Shown piece by piece: positions 12,704 through 25,414 of a stretch of DNA of 64,000 bases. Every line of letters begins with the position of its first letter. Within the stretch, counting starts at the first letter, position 1. This DNA comes from Doryteuthis pealeii (taxonomy: Eukaryota; Mollusca; Cephalopoda; Myopsida; Loliginidae). Made by a program: the position numbers and the translations under genes. The notes beneath the pieces were generated by a model. The model ran no database searches, had not been told where the DNA came from, and worked only from the letters and a program-made list of their open reading frames with translations. The DNA lies in NCBI GenBank assembly GCA_023376005.1, contig CM042179.1, positions 22,115,906-22,179,905 of the forward strand, read 5' to 3'.

Positions 12704-13497
12704 ATCATCAAGAAAAACTCATTTAATTGACATCTGATATTTTTTAATTTTTAAGCTGCTTTAAAGACAAGTGAAATATAACTAATTTTTCAGAAGAAAA
12801 ATTACACAATCTTTATCATTTTTATAATAATTTTATTGGTTCAGCCAAACAAGTAAGGCTCTTGAACCAAATGTACCGAAAAACAGATGCTGTATCTGTA
12901 ATTAAAAACATCAATCTCACACTCACATTGTATAACTTACCATGGCATCTCTAAATGTTTATCTGATAAATTAGAGTGCCTTACTACTATTATGAATTTG
13001 TTGTTCAACTCTGATATACTGGGGACAGGGACAACCTATAAATAAAGATTTTTTAAGCATGAAATCACTGTTAATCGGAACACAAAGTCAACTATTCGAC
13101 AGATAAAGTTAAACAAAAATTATACAAACTATGTATGTACCACATAATTGTTAATCTTTACTCTCAAAATAAAACTTTTAAAAATAGTACGGCAGCAAAT
13201 ACTTAATGGAAAAAAAATGTTAAATCTTGCTTAGCTAATAAGAATTATCTTATTAAATATTCAAATCCTTTAAGCAAAAAGAAAAAGATTAAATAAACAA
13301 AGCTACATATATAATTGCATTTATGTACAATTGTAGCAAAAATAAAAATAAATGATAAAAAAATTTGGACTTTTTTTCCAAAGAAAACAAACCAAAATGA
13401 CTGATTGAATAAGTATAATTTGTTTACTAACAAATCTCTAAAACAATTCAATAGTTTAAGAAGAAAATCACAAAGAAAACTAAAATAATTCAGAATT
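12704..13497. other. AT-rich intergenic stretch
   Basis: No gene or known repeat recognised. Confidence 0.4.
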
Positions 13498-13720
13498 TGT
13501 ATTATTCAGACTATTGACCTCATCTTCATTGTTATCTGTACAATGTTTCAGACGATGTGCTCTCCGGCCTTCTTCGGGTATTTCTTGTCAGACTCGGGAA
13601 CCTGAAGAAGGCTGGAGGGCACATCGGCCAAAACATTGTACAGATAATAATGAAGATGAGGACAATAGTCCAAATAATAATAATTATCAAGCCTCATCTA
13701 AAAAAATTCAGAGAAATAAT
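13498..13720. repeat. Foldback element, family F (copy 2)
   Basis: Nearly palindromic: a left arm at about 13,500-13,590 and a right arm at about 13,601-13,679, with only about 10 bases between. The right arm reads CTGAAGA then GGCT and CGGCC, a decayed hammerhead-like layout. It ends CAAGCCTCATCT and a short A run. Confidence 0.8.
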
Positions 13721-14009
13721 TCAGAATTTATATTAAAAAAGTCAAACCTGAAATTCAGCATTCAATGATAACTGATTTTAAGTTATGTCTATAATGCCAA
13801 ACTCAATATAAAACATCAGAAAATAGGAGAGAAAAACGAAAGATAAAAGAAACTTTAAGAATTGCCAATAAGCAAAAAGGCAAATTGTAATTACATTCTC
13901 TTTATAAATGTTGTATGCTCTGATACAATATTTCTGAAAGGTTCCCAAGGTATGCAACAATTTTTTTTTTTTTGTAACAAGATTTATGAATTTTGTTTAT
14001 ATTAAACAA

Positions 14010-14345
14010 ATATGCAGAGATGCTGAGAGGTACGCGTCCTGCATCCCTGATGCACAAAAATCTAAAAGGAGACATGCATCCCAGTGTTTTCCTTTTTTCT
14101 TCCCTCATTATTTCAAGCTAACTGTAAATATATTTCACTAGTTTATTAGAAAGGAATTACATAGGATAGGTTACAAGGTAGGAGTTAGACAGCTTTAGTT
14201 ATTTCCCCAGATCATAAATAAAAACCCTACAATTTATTAAAAAAACTTTAGTTGGTGCCCATAAATTTTCCCAGGGACTCATTCAAAGCAAATATGTGCA
14301 TTCCAGGATGCACTAAATAAAAAAGCTATCAGGATCACTGTGTGC
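14010..14345 (+). repeat. Repeat family E flanked by 31-bp direct repeats
   Basis: Same body as the 7.9 and 16.8 kb copies. A 31-base sequence beginning TTGTAACAAGATTTATG occurs on both sides, at 13,972-14,002 and 14,357-14,387. Confidence 0.75.
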
Positions 14346-14387
14346 CCCAAGTTTTCTTGTAACAAGATTTATGAATTTTGTTTATAT

Positions 14388-15230
14388 CAGACAAATCTGT
14401 ATTTTTAAAAGGATATAGATATCAAGTACATAGCTCTAATGAAAATGGTTGTTCCAAGATTTTATCTCCATGTTAGAATTATGATCAATTTGCAATTTTC
14501 AGGGCTAATTTCATTTTATTGAAATTTAAAGTGTACCCTAGAGTTTTAATTACTTTATAAGTGTGCCCTGAAGTTTAAAATCAAAGTTGAGAAACACTAC
14601 TCTAATGATATACCAAAGTGAAATAAATAATTTGAAAAAGGATAAATGAGGCCAATGCAAGATGATTTGGTGCCCTAGGCGAGCTTTTAGATGCATGCCT
14701 TCTGGAAAGTTTTCATAAGCTAATGTAGGTATAGTAACCCATAACTACATTGTTTCTAACTCTTAAAATACCATTGATAACAATTTTCTTCTTGTGCCTT
14801 CATCCATGCAAATAACCAATTATTGTTATTACATTAAGTCAATAAATCCTTGACGTAAATGTCAATGAAACAGTGTCTGCCATATTTTTCACTTAATTTT
14901 TAATTTAATCCAAGTTTGCTCTAAATTTGTGGTGCCCCCCAGATATTGGGGGCCTAGGCGATCACCTAGTTCACCTAAAGGGTAATACTGGCCCTGATGA
15001 ATGTATGGATTTCTAAAACTATTTGAAAATACTAGTAAATATTGTTTGAAATTCCAAAATGAATCAATAATTTATGAGTTATTAAGATTAATATTTATGT
15101 TGCAGGTACCCATGTTTACTAAAGAATTAAAAACAATACCCAAAGGGACAAAAAATTGTAGTCTTGAAAGTGTACCGAGAAAATTAACATATATTAATAT
15201 ATTTGGTATATATAGCAGAATTTTTCTCTC
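14388..15230. other. Intergenic, unassigned
   Basis: Includes a slightly GC-richer piece (about 14,640-15,000, GTGCCCTAGGCGAGC and GGGGGCCTAGGCGATC) that looks like an old repeat, but I cannot name it. Confidence 0.35.
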
Positions 15231-15244
15231 AGTATAAGTTTTAA

Positions 15245-15507
15245 CAAGGGCCGGGTTAGCTCAGTCGGCAGAGCGTTCGGCTAGAAACCACATGGTTCCT
15301 AGTTCGATTCCGGTCCTCGCCAACTCAGCGTATGAGTAGCACAGGGATCTGTGCGGTAAAGTAAGGAGCTGATGGTAGGTGTGGCGCTCCACCTCAGATG
15401 CCAAAACAATCTCCTTGGTCTAGCGCTATTGAAAAGGGGATAGACTCCTTCACTGACTGGCTGATACCGACTTTAGGCCGCCCCGACGACTTTACCTTTT
15501 ACTTTTT
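15245..15507 (+). mobile_element. SINE family A, full length with TSD
   Basis: The best-preserved tRNA-like head in the window: GGGCCGG at the start can pair with CCGGTCC as an acceptor stem. The target-site duplication TATAAGTTTTAA lies at 15,233-15,244 and 15,508-15,519. Confidence 0.9.
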
Positions 15508-15519
15508 TATAAGTTTTAA

Positions 15520-16165
15520 AAAATATTGATGCTACCTGTAAGAATCTGGCACAGATCTGAATTATTTATAGTAGGAACCAATTCCTATTAGAATAATTAC
15601 ACACCTGAAGAAGGGTTTTTTTTTTTGGTTTTTTTTAATGCATTGACTGAAATGGGATAAAACCAACAAGGATGAAAATATTAGTCTGAACAAGTCTTAG
15701 ATCAATACTAATCTAACCTTGTAAATATATCGGTCCTATGATGGGTTCTGTGGATATAAGCCTGGTTGTTTCAAGTTCCAGGAGCCTGACATGTTCAAAC
15801 TTGAATTAGCTTTAATAATTCAGGGAACAATTACCCATAATACAATGGACATTCCAAGTAAAGCCTCTGATTTCCATAGAAACCATGGATACAGGGAGCA
15901 TAACAATACTATTGGATAGAGCAAGTTTTCAGTTAACATTATTTTTCCAGACCCCACCACAGGCTAACATTGTCACCAGCAATGAGTAAGAGTCTCATAA
16001 GAGGGTCACCTCCAAAATTAATGCCCTTATCTTATGCTATCTCATTACAGAAGTGGTAGAGATATTGGTAGTAAATGCTGAAAATCCCTGCAAATAACCC
16101 ATAGATTTTTTTAAAATCTTGTTATAGATAGTACCTGAGCCACAATTTAACAAAATGGTATCTTA
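15520..16165. other. Intergenic, with faint family F-like motif
   Basis: CACCTGAAGAAGG at about 15,602 followed by TGACTGAAATGG resembles the foldback motif. The rest is unassigned. Confidence 0.35.
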
Positions 16166-16169
16166 TATG

Positions 16170-16452
16170 GAAGAAGTGGTGTAATGGTTAAAGTCATGGG
16201 AAATGGACACATCGCCCCGAGTTCAAATCCTGGACGTGGTAATTGCATTTCACTTAGCGCTAATACCCTTGGGAAAGGTATGAATCCTACTCTTCTTCCA
16301 GCTATGGGTAAATAGTAGGGCAGACTGAGCTCTTTAACCTTGTTTAGGCAACCAGTCTAGAAGGAAAACTCTGAATTCAAACCTGTTAAACTCCGCTTAA
16401 GAAATTGACCTTGTGTCACATCCTGCTCATGCAGAGGGGTTGGTAAATATAT
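16170..16452 (+). mobile_element. SINE family B
   Basis: Near full length, from GTGGTGTAATGGTTAAAGTC to GGGGTTGGTAAATA, followed by (TA)n. Confidence 0.85.
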
Positions 16453-16769
16453 GTATATATATATATATGGAAGAAGTGTGTCACTGAATTTTCCCATTTG
16501 ACAAAATTGCACTAATTCAATGAAGACACTTTTTACAGAGAACAGTGGATGTTATCAAAATTGGGCAATGGATAGTGTGATTTAGCAGTGATGACAGAAA
16601 TGCAAGTGACAAACTATGTTAAACACAGTTGGCAACTCAGAAAGGTACCTTGATATGCTCATCTGTGAGAATTGGGTCAATGAAAAATGGACTACACAAA
16701 CAACATTTTCTTGACAAAGTAGCTATCCTCACTGCTGAAAAAAGAAAAAAAAAATTGTTTTTAAACAGA

Positions 16770-17103
16770 CATGCTGATAAGTACGCATTCCATGTCCCTG
16801 ACAAACAAAAATCTAAACAGACGCAGTGAAATCATATCCATGCATCCCAGTGTTTTTCTTTTTTCTTCCCTCACCATTTCAAGCTAACTGTAAATACATT
16901 TCAATAGTTTCTTAGAAATGAATTACATAGGATAGGTTACAAGGTAGGAGTTAGGCTTTAGTTGTGTCTCCAGGTCATGAATAAAAACCTACAATCTATT
17001 ACGAAACTTTAGTTGGGACCCATAAATTTTCCCAGGGACTCATTCAAAGCAAATATGTGCATCCCAGGATGCACTAAATCTAAAAGTTATCAGCATCACT
17101 GTT
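16770..17103 (+). repeat. Repeat family E
   Basis: Third copy, from ACATGCTGATAAGTACGC to TTATCAGCATCACTG. Confidence 0.75.
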
Positions 17104-19904
17104 TAAATGTATAATTTCTACTAGCACAGTTTTTTTTTTTTTTTTTTTTTTAAAACAAGTGTCACGTGCTGGCTCTTTTCCATTGCTGGTAAAAATGCAT
17201 AACCAATAATGGTGACTATTTTGTAGCTTAAAACTTGTTCCATCCAACAGTATTATTGTGCTCTCTGTATATGTTGTAGTTTCTATGGAAAAAAATAAGA
17301 GGTATAACTTTTGGAGAACCTCTCATAGAAGAATATCCAAAAATGAAAAAATTTAAAATTATTTTGTTTTTGATGATAAAAGCAAAAAGTTCTCAAATTG
17401 TAAATTTGATTAGAAACATTGTTTAGAAACATTAATATGTAGGTTGTAATAGCACCACTGTATTGCTGGTTATGTCAAATATGAATCAGTCCTTTAACTT
17501 GAAACCAAATTCTAAATTGAACCTGAACTATTTATCCGTAATCTATTTTTCTAAAAAGCTGTATTAGTGGTAAAATGAAATTTCTTTGTTTATAAAGGAA
17601 ATTGTTTTGTTTTCAGTTGTGATTGATGCTTTTATTTGGTTCCATGTATTCAGCTTTGGTTACAGTTTAAGTCAGTAAATAAGACTAACATGAGATTCGC
17701 ACACACACACAATTATTTATAATTGGTTTAAGTTTAAACAAAAACTAATGCAGGGTTAAGAGTTTTAATCTACTGTTTCATGTGTAGTGAGTGACAATCC
17801 CAAAATAATGGTGGTGGTTTGAGTAGTTAGTTAGATACAAACTAAATGGAGCAAATGGTTCTTTAAAATTCAATAAAATTACAGATGCATGCATTTTTCA
17901 ACAAAAAAAAAAAACGCTCAGCAAGGAGAAAATCTTAATTTGTTCACGCTGAAAATATTCTAAAAATCTAAAGAAAGGTGCACAAGTAAAGTGAGGAGAA
18001 CTTAAGATTTATCATTTCAACCTTCCAGACAGATATTCTTTTGATTGATAAAAAGAAGAAAAAAAGAATTGGAAAATTTGCATTTTTTTTTTTTTATTAT
18101 AAATTGGAAAGCATTTGAAAAGAAAAAGAAAATTAAAATAAATATTAAGTAAAGCATAGAAAATTCAATTTTTCTATTAGTCTTTTTTTATTGTTGCGGT
18201 TATGCACAAAATACATCTTATTTTTAATAAAAAAAATGTTCACTTTTTCTTTAAATGAATTCAATAAAGAAAGAAAATAAATAAATCTATCATTAAACAG
18301 AACAGATCAGACAACAAAGATTTGTATTTTTATGAAGAATACTTCTAAACATTTTTAAAATCTAACAAAAATCTCTACACAAATAAAATTTTAAAAAATA
18401 AAAGATAAAATAAATAAAAATATAAACCTAAGCACTGATCTAAAAGATCAAGATTGTTTCCATTTTCACAACACCAAATTATTTCATTTTAATAACTAAG
18501 CAATTTAATGATTAAAGCTGATAAAAATCATTTATAAAAGATCACGTAGCAAATTGAAAATGAATAATAGAACAGTTATCAAAATTTGATTTTTAAAGAT
18601 GTCCATGCAAATTAAATGACTGCATTAAGCAATAACTTCTATATTAGTCAGAGATAAAAAATAAAAAAAAAAAATTAAAAAAGCTTCTATGCAATGCTAT
18701 GATCAATTCGTTCTGATGTTAAGAACACAAAATAGTTATTTATAACAACTAAATTTATGCTATTTTCTTGCAATTAAAATGACTGCAAAAGCTTCAGAAG
18801 ATATTTAAATCATTGCAATACATTTTAAAATTTGTTATTAAAAAAAAAAAAAAAAAAAGACCATGATTATATTTCCCCCCCACTTAAAAACAGAAAACCA
18901 TCCCCTACTTCATATACAAACTCTAAAAACTAAAACCTGCTTCAAGTAGACAGGAGTAATGTTTCTTTATATGTCATTTTAATTGGACTTTTTTGGGGGG
19001 TTTATGTAAGCAAAATATAAAGAATGCATACCTGGTATGCACTCTTAGATAAGAACAAAATGTAACCTGTTTTGTGTGTTACAAAGTAATGGATACTATC
19101 ATTTAAACATTGTTGGATCTCACCACCTCTGCAATTGGCCCAATTAGCAAAACTGTCAAAACCAAAACAAACTACCTTGCAAAACATATTTCAAAAGACA
19201 TTTAAAAAATGCTAATTATACACCCACACACAGTATTTATTTGATAATTGTAAAATTTTGAAAATACAAAAAAAATAATCAATTCAAATGTCCTTGAAAC
19301 TTTAAGGCCCTGATGAGGATTGTTTTCAGGCTTAAAACTATCGTCATCAGATACATTCACTGATTACTGTTGAAAAATTTTCTGCTAATTCATTTTTTAA
19401 TCCATTTCTCATTTTTCACAAGATTAACTAGTATAAAATTTCAAACAGCAATTTGGGGATTTAATAAAGGGTCCCATTCCAAATTCTACAAAAGGTTACA
19501 AACTACAACAAATCCCTGAAGAAGGCTCGAGTGGTACACTGGCTGAAATGTGACTGTAACAAACAATGTAATGATTCCAGATCAAATAAAATTTTCATTG
19601 TTTTTACCTTAACCTAGCGAAAACAGCACATTATAGAGCAATTTTTATTAGAGCAATACACTTAATAGATAGATCAATTTTCAATCTAATTTGCAACTGA
19701 ATGATAATTTTGTAAGGTTGGCATTCACATTGAATATCATTTACTTAAAATAACAATTAATTAGAATTCTTTACTTCTTTCTAGAAACATTAATATAATG
19801 GAGCATCGTTATAACAGGAATTCATTGGGTTCACAAGACAACTTGTATAACTAAATTTAAATTAAGTTCATAGAACCGTGGAATTTCAATTAGTTCATTT
19901 ACCT
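17104..19904. other. Long AT-rich intergenic stretch
   Basis: No gene seen. It holds poly-T at 17,131-17,150, poly-A at 18,840-18,858, and two motifs resembling the foldback hammerhead-like sequences: CCTGATGAGG near 19,311, and CCTGAAGAAGG with GGCTGAAATG at 19,516-19,550. Confidence 0.4.
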
Positions 19905-20118
19905 ACTGGGAACCTCAAGGTTCCTGGTTCAATACCAGCCCTCGCCAACTCAGTGTATGAGAAGCATAGGGATCTGTGCAGTAAAGTGAGGAGCTGATGG
20001 TAGGTGTGACGCTACGCCTCAGACACTAAAAAACATTCTCCCTGGTCTAGCGCTAGTGAAAAGGAGATAGACTCCCTCGTTGTATGGTTGATACTGAGTT
20101 TAGGCTACTCTGACGACT
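19905..20118 (+). mobile_element. SINE family A, 5'-truncated
   Basis: Starts in the anticodon-arm region of the tRNA-like head (GGGAACCTCAAGGTTCC). The B box and body are complete. Confidence 0.8.
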
Positions 20119-21171
20119 AAAAAATATTTAAATTAATAATCCCCCGAAAAATGTAGTGATCACACTTAAACAGTAAAAAATGGCACTGTTAAACAGAAAG
20201 GAAATGGTACAACAAAATATATCTATTATAAAAACTTAGAGGTACTACAACTTTTTATCAATCAACATTTTATTGAAGCAGCCATTTTATGGAACTTACA
20301 GAAAAACTAAATTCTAGACAAAAAGTCTAAGAAATTGCTGAAATTTTGTTACTTTATCATTTTCTTAAGTGAAAAGGCTAACAGTGTTTTAGTTTATATC
20401 AGAGTTTAAATGTCTCAGATTCTGGACATATTTTAATTCTCATCGGAATCAAATAAGAAAAAATCTAAATGGATTTATTCTCTAGAGAAGGAAAACGTAT
20501 TAAACCCATTTTTAGTTCCATTTGAAGAAGCAGAGTAAACTTACATAAATAGAAATATTTCTATTTATTTATAGTAATGTTTTCAATAAATTCAATCAAT
20601 CAATAAATATTAAATATTGAAAGTTTTAAATGTCATTAATTAGCTGAATTTCAGAATTTTCAAATGTGAATGTATTTTGCACAAAAATGTTCAAGTGAAT
20701 TTTAAACAAGTCAAACAAATTTCAACAAGTGATAAAAATAAACACTGACTTTAAAACAGTCCAATTCTAAGTTAATGAAAAAATACAGAAGGACTAAAAT
20801 TTCTTTATAAAAAATAAAACGAAATAGAGAAATTTCAAAAATTGTGGTCATACAAAAAGTATTCTATATTAGATATTAGTTTAATATTTTAAGTTATTCC
20901 ATAAAACTATTTATTCCCTGAATAAATTTCTGCATATAATAAACCTAATTTCTTTTGTCCTGCTAATTATCCCTTGATGCCCATCATATCAACCATTGGT
21001 CCATCTTCAAGGACAAAAAGCATAGGAAGAAGAACCACAACATGTCATCAAAACTTAACCAGACCTTTAGCTGCAGCCTCTGCAACTGTGCCTGCTTGTC
21101 TCACATAGGCTTTATCAGCCACGAACATGCCTGCAGTCAAGGTGGACAACCCCTTAACTTTGTTCATGAAT

Positions 21172-21202
<31 letters not shown>

Positions 21203-21235
21203 CACATCCACAAAGAAAGAACGAAAGAAAGAAGC
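20119..21235. other. AT-rich intergenic stretch with (CCAG)n
   Basis: Unassigned except a short (CCAG)n tract at about 21,174-21,201. No gene supported. Confidence 0.4.
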
Positions 21236-21237
21236 AC

Positions 21238-21775
21238 CCAAGGTGTAATGGTTATCATCAAAAGAAATGGCCTCAGCAACCCAAATGCAAATCCTGGACA
21301 AGGCCGTTTGTATTTCATATAGTACTAATATCCTTGAGAAAGTATAAATTTAATTCTTCTCCCTCCAGCTATTGGTAACTAAAGTAAAAAGTAAAGTCGC
21401 CGGGGCGGCCTAATGTCGGTATCAGCCATGCAGCAAGGGAGTCTATCCCCTTTTCACTAGCGCTAGACCAAGGAGATTATTTTAGCGTTTGAGGTGGAGC
21501 GTCACACCTACCATCAGCTCCTTACTTTACCGCACAGATCCCTGTGCTACTCATAACGCTGAGTTGGCGAGGGCGGGTATCGAACTAGGAACCTTGTGGT
21601 TTCTAGCCGCTCTACCGACTGAGCTAACCCGGCCCATATTACTTACTTTACATATTGGTAAATAGTAAAACAGAATAGACTCTTTAACAAGCAAATAATC
21701 TAAGAGATGGAAAACTCTGAATTCAAACCTGTTAAACTCTAATTTAAAATGCTCATGCAAAGGGGTTAATAAATA
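21238..21775 (+). mobile_element. SINE family B, split by an inverted SINE A
   Basis: The first part (AGGTGTAATGGTTATCATC ... CCCTCCAGC) ends at about 21,378. The second part resumes at about 21,653 (TATTGGTAAATAG) and ends GGGGTTAATAAATA. Confidence 0.85.
21379..21652 (-). mobile_element. SINE family A inserted in SINE B, with TSD
   Basis: Full reverse copy ending CTGAGCTAACCCGGCCC. TATTGGTAA occurs at 21,370-21,378 and 21,653-21,661 and marks the insertion into the older B element. Confidence 0.85.
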
Positions 21776-22598
21776 TATACTTCAAAAAATGAATAGAAAT
21801 CATCTTGATCTTTCAGATCATGTTTAATTAATTTTCATTATTTCAAATAAAATGGAATAGGGAGTAAAAATTAAAAAATTAAAAAAAGGTAATAATAAAT
21901 GACAGTAAGGCAATATATACATATATATATATATGCATACACAGACACACACACGAGAATATAAAACTAAATCTCTCTGAGCAAAAGAAATGAAGATAAA
22001 TAAGTATAACTATCCTAGTTAAAAGTTTTGAATAATAAGAATAAATCCAAAATAGTATATTTCTTAAAAAATACCTTTTGATCAGATGCTATCCTTATTC
22101 CAAGAATGAATGGTTAGAAGGAACATCATGTGTATGAATGGATTTTTATTCGATTAAGTGGTTTCATAGATCAAAATACATTCTCTCAATATCCCCTCCT
22201 GGGATAAAGTGGCAATATAGAGTTCAACACACCTGATAAAAATCTTGGAATCAATGTACATTAACTTAAGTAATGGTGGGGAATCAATTGTTATGAATGA
22301 CCAGACCACGCTTCATTGCAAAGATGACCTTCTCATACTTTCAAGGCATGTGTACTAGATTACCATTGATCTAACAAGATTTGACAGATCTTATTTTACA
22401 TCCTAGTCAACTTAAGGCTTGGATGGGGTAACTGGTTTAGTCACTAATCACATTGTAGAAGTACTGAGTTACATGGTACCAATAGCACTCTTTAAGCAAC
22501 CTGACATTTTTCAGGTGTTGTCAGAACAAGTTGGAAAACATCAGTTTGTCTTAGGGACTAGTTCCTAGTTTATTCAGTATTGCTCTTAAATAAAGTCA
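21776..22598. other. Intergenic, unassigned
   Basis: 22,070-22,560 is more complex sequence than its flanks and may be an old repeat, but nothing is recognised. Confidence 0.35.
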
Positions 22599-22855
22599 TA
22601 AAAGTAAAGTTGGCAGAGTGGGCTATTATCGGTATCAGCCAGACAACGAGGTAGTCTATCTTTTTACTATTGCCTGACCAGGGAAATTATCTTTGCTGAG
22701 GTGGAGCACCACTCTTACCGTCAGCTGCCCACTTTACCGCACAGATCAGATTACCTAATTTGTGCTAGTCATACACTGAGTTGGTGGGGACCGGTATCGA
22801 GAGAAAATTGTGATTCCTAGTCAGGTGCTCTACTGATTAAGCTAAACAGGCCCCT
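22599..22855 (-). mobile_element. SINE family A, diverged
   Basis: Reverse copy with many substitutions; head complement CTGATTAAGCTAAACAGGCCC. Confidence 0.8.
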
Positions 22856-23117
22856 TAAATAGTTGTTCCCAAATCTAGAGAGCAAGTTTGTTCTATTACA
22901 TAGTTGTAGGATGGAGTGAGTGTTAGGTTTTCCCATTGACTAGTGCAAAGTGAACGTAAACAGCTTTGGCTGTAATCTGAACTATGCTTATTTATTCAGT
23001 TACTTTCAATGATAGACATTACATAAAACACATACTTCCTTTTGATAAGGCAATAAAAAAAAGATTCTTTAAATTAGAAATATAAATCTTTGATTTCTTA
23101 AAATTCCAAGAAATATA

Positions 23118-24600
23118 CAGTGACATTTAAAAGTATTAGACAATATTACAAATGAAATAGAGTAAAAATTGCAGTTTGGGATTGATGTCTATTCAAATTA
23201 TTAATTTGCAAATTGCTGCAAACTAATCAGAACATGCAATGAACTATGACCAACAATTTACATTTAGGAGGTGCATTTTGAACAGTCATTAAAGATCTGA
23301 CTGACATACTCTAAGATTTTCACAATGGCAAAGATAAAGTGATCTCAAGAATTTCTCAGGATGATGAGATCATGAAATGAGATATTGAAAGATCTCCAAG
23401 TAGCTTAAGATATGTATCAATAAGAGAGTGATCATTTGAAAATGTAAAAGAACATGGCCTGATTACTGATCTGCCTTGAAAAAAAATGGTTAGACCCATT
23501 TGTTAGGAAGTAATGTAGAAGCCATTCACAACAGAAGGAGAATTTCAGATGGATCTGCAAGTAATAGGCAAAAAAGTGAGCAAGGATGTAATTAGTTGGA
23601 CACTTTACTGGGTAGGAATACTTTCTCAGTGTTCTAGAAAGCACTGCTCTATTTAATTGTCCAATATCTTAAGAAGCTTGCTTCTAGGACAAAATATTAT
23701 GGTCCGACAAGACTAAACTTGAATTCTTTGATGGAAATAGCAAGACAAATCTGTAGAAAGAAGGATACTTCATAGGACTCCAAAATTATGATCTTAATAG
23801 TTAACCAAAGCAGTGGAAGCTTAATGATTTGGGATTGTTTTTTGATTAGTGCTATGGATACACTACATAAAAAATAAGAAATAAAAAAAAAACAATGGAT
23901 AGTGCTATGTATCACAGAATACTGGAGAAGAACATGCTTTCATCTATAATAAAAATTCTCAAACTACACTGAAAATGAAAGTGGTTCTAGGTTGTTTAGA
24001 AATTTTAGAAATCCTAAAGAAAATTCACCAAAAGAATCCAAAAATCTTGATTGATCTGAAAGAGATTTGGTTTGGTTTGTTTTGTTTTGTTTTGTTTTAC
24101 AGCATATCAACCTCAGTGGGTCATTTAATGCCGATAAAGTTTTGAAATAAATCAATTTTTAATGGATAATACAATTTTAAATTTAATGGATAATACAATC
24201 GATAATACAATTTTTTTTTACAAATACATTTTTCTATTTAACCCATAGATGGGACCCTAACAGGTACTACCACTCCGGGTCAGAGTGGACCAGGGAGCAA
24301 TGGTGATAAAGGGGTGCTCCACATTCCCCAAACCTCCAAAACTGGAACCTCACCATCAGATAGAGTTTAACGTCATTCCCAGGACATGTAGGCCCGCAGC
24401 CACCGCCTTCTAGCACCCATATGATAAAAAGTGGTTGGGGCTTGCCATAAGGGCAATAGAGTTGGGAAAATCATATAGGTGCTAGGGCTTGACGTGACCA
24501 GCTGATTGATCGGAGGGGGCCTCTCCGACCGCCCATCTAGACCAAGATAGGGCCAAAGTGGAGTATTGAATGTCATTGAAAGAGATTTATCATCGAGAGT
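23118..24600 (+). pseudogene. Tc1-like transposon with broken transposase
   Basis: The left end CAGTGACATTTAAAAGTATT follows TA, as in Tc1 inverted ends. In forward frames broken by stops and frameshifts, four blocks appear in transposase order. They are a GKKVSKDVISWTLYWVGI-like HTH end, a WSDKTKLEFF block (the first catalytic D region), a VNQSSGSLMIWDCFLIS block, and MDSAMYHRILEKNML. This is the order of Tc1 transposases. The gene is dead. Its 3' part is interrupted by a family D retroposon, and no right terminal repeat was identified. Confidence 0.75.
24069..24576 (-). mobile_element. Retroposon family D inserted in the Tc1 relic
   Basis: Reverse copy. Its (AAAC)n-type tail appears as GTTTTGTTTTGTTTTG at the left. 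A 12-bp duplication, TGAAAGAGATTT, flanks it at 24,057-24,068 and 24,577-24,588. That fixes both boundaries and shows retroposition into an already resident Tc1 copy. Confidence 0.85.
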
Positions 24601-24725
24601 GGTAGGTATTTATCTAACCTATTCACCATAGGTAGGATGTAACACAAGGTCACATGTATGGGTATTCAGCAAGGATTTAATAGTAATGGATCTGCAAAAC
24701 TAGCTTGCTAACCATTACACCCTGA
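24600..24725 (-). mobile_element. SINE family C
   Basis: Reverse copy ending with head complement CTAGCTTGCTAACCATTACACC. Confidence 0.65.
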
Positions 24726-25412
24726 TGGGATGCCCTCAATAAGAGTGGTATAAAATTGCTATTAATTTCTGCAAAAAGCATACCTCAAATTATTCCAAAT
24801 AACTGACAACCATTATATCAAATAATGGATACATGTTGTTTATTAATATGTACTTGCATTCATTTTTTTGTTGTATTAGTCAATAAATTGATGTATAGAC
24901 AAAAATTTATTCAATCCTCCTTATACACAGAATATTATAAGTATTTACTATATTCAGTTTTAAGTTAGTAGCAATATAAGAAATTATCATTTTCTTTAAA
25001 AACGTTTTTTGAAAATCCCACATCGAATACTTTTATGTGTCATTTTATTTTCTGATGACACCAAGTTGTTCTAAATGCTAATAATAGTTCAACGGCTTCT
25101 GATTCATATACAATGTATAAATATAATCAACTATTATTCTGGTGTGAATGTGTTTAATAATTTAATCTTCTTTATGTTCAGCCTTTTACTGTAGTTTTGC
25201 AATGAGAGATAATATCTACTTTACTGATAAAGCTTCTGTAATTTCTTAATACATCAATTTAACTTGCAAATATAAGCAGTGATTTAAAAAGAAATGAACT
25301 ACAATTGCTTGTAAAATAAAATAAAAATGTTATTTTTCTTATAAATGCATTAGGTTAGCTGTACTACATACTTTAAAAGATTTTTATAACAGTTTTTTTT
25401 TCTATATTAAAG
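24726..25412. other. AT-rich intergenic stretch
   Basis: Nothing recognised. Confidence 0.4.
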
Positions 25413-25414
25413 TA

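Noticed and set aside
19300..19560. CCTGATGAGG ... and CCTGAAGAAGG ... motifs as ribozymes
   Set aside because: Either GAAA is absent or stems do not pair; at best fossils of foldback families.
21127..21378. Frame with SQPASQPASQPA repeats
   Set aside because: Produced by a short (CCAG)n tract running into a SINE.
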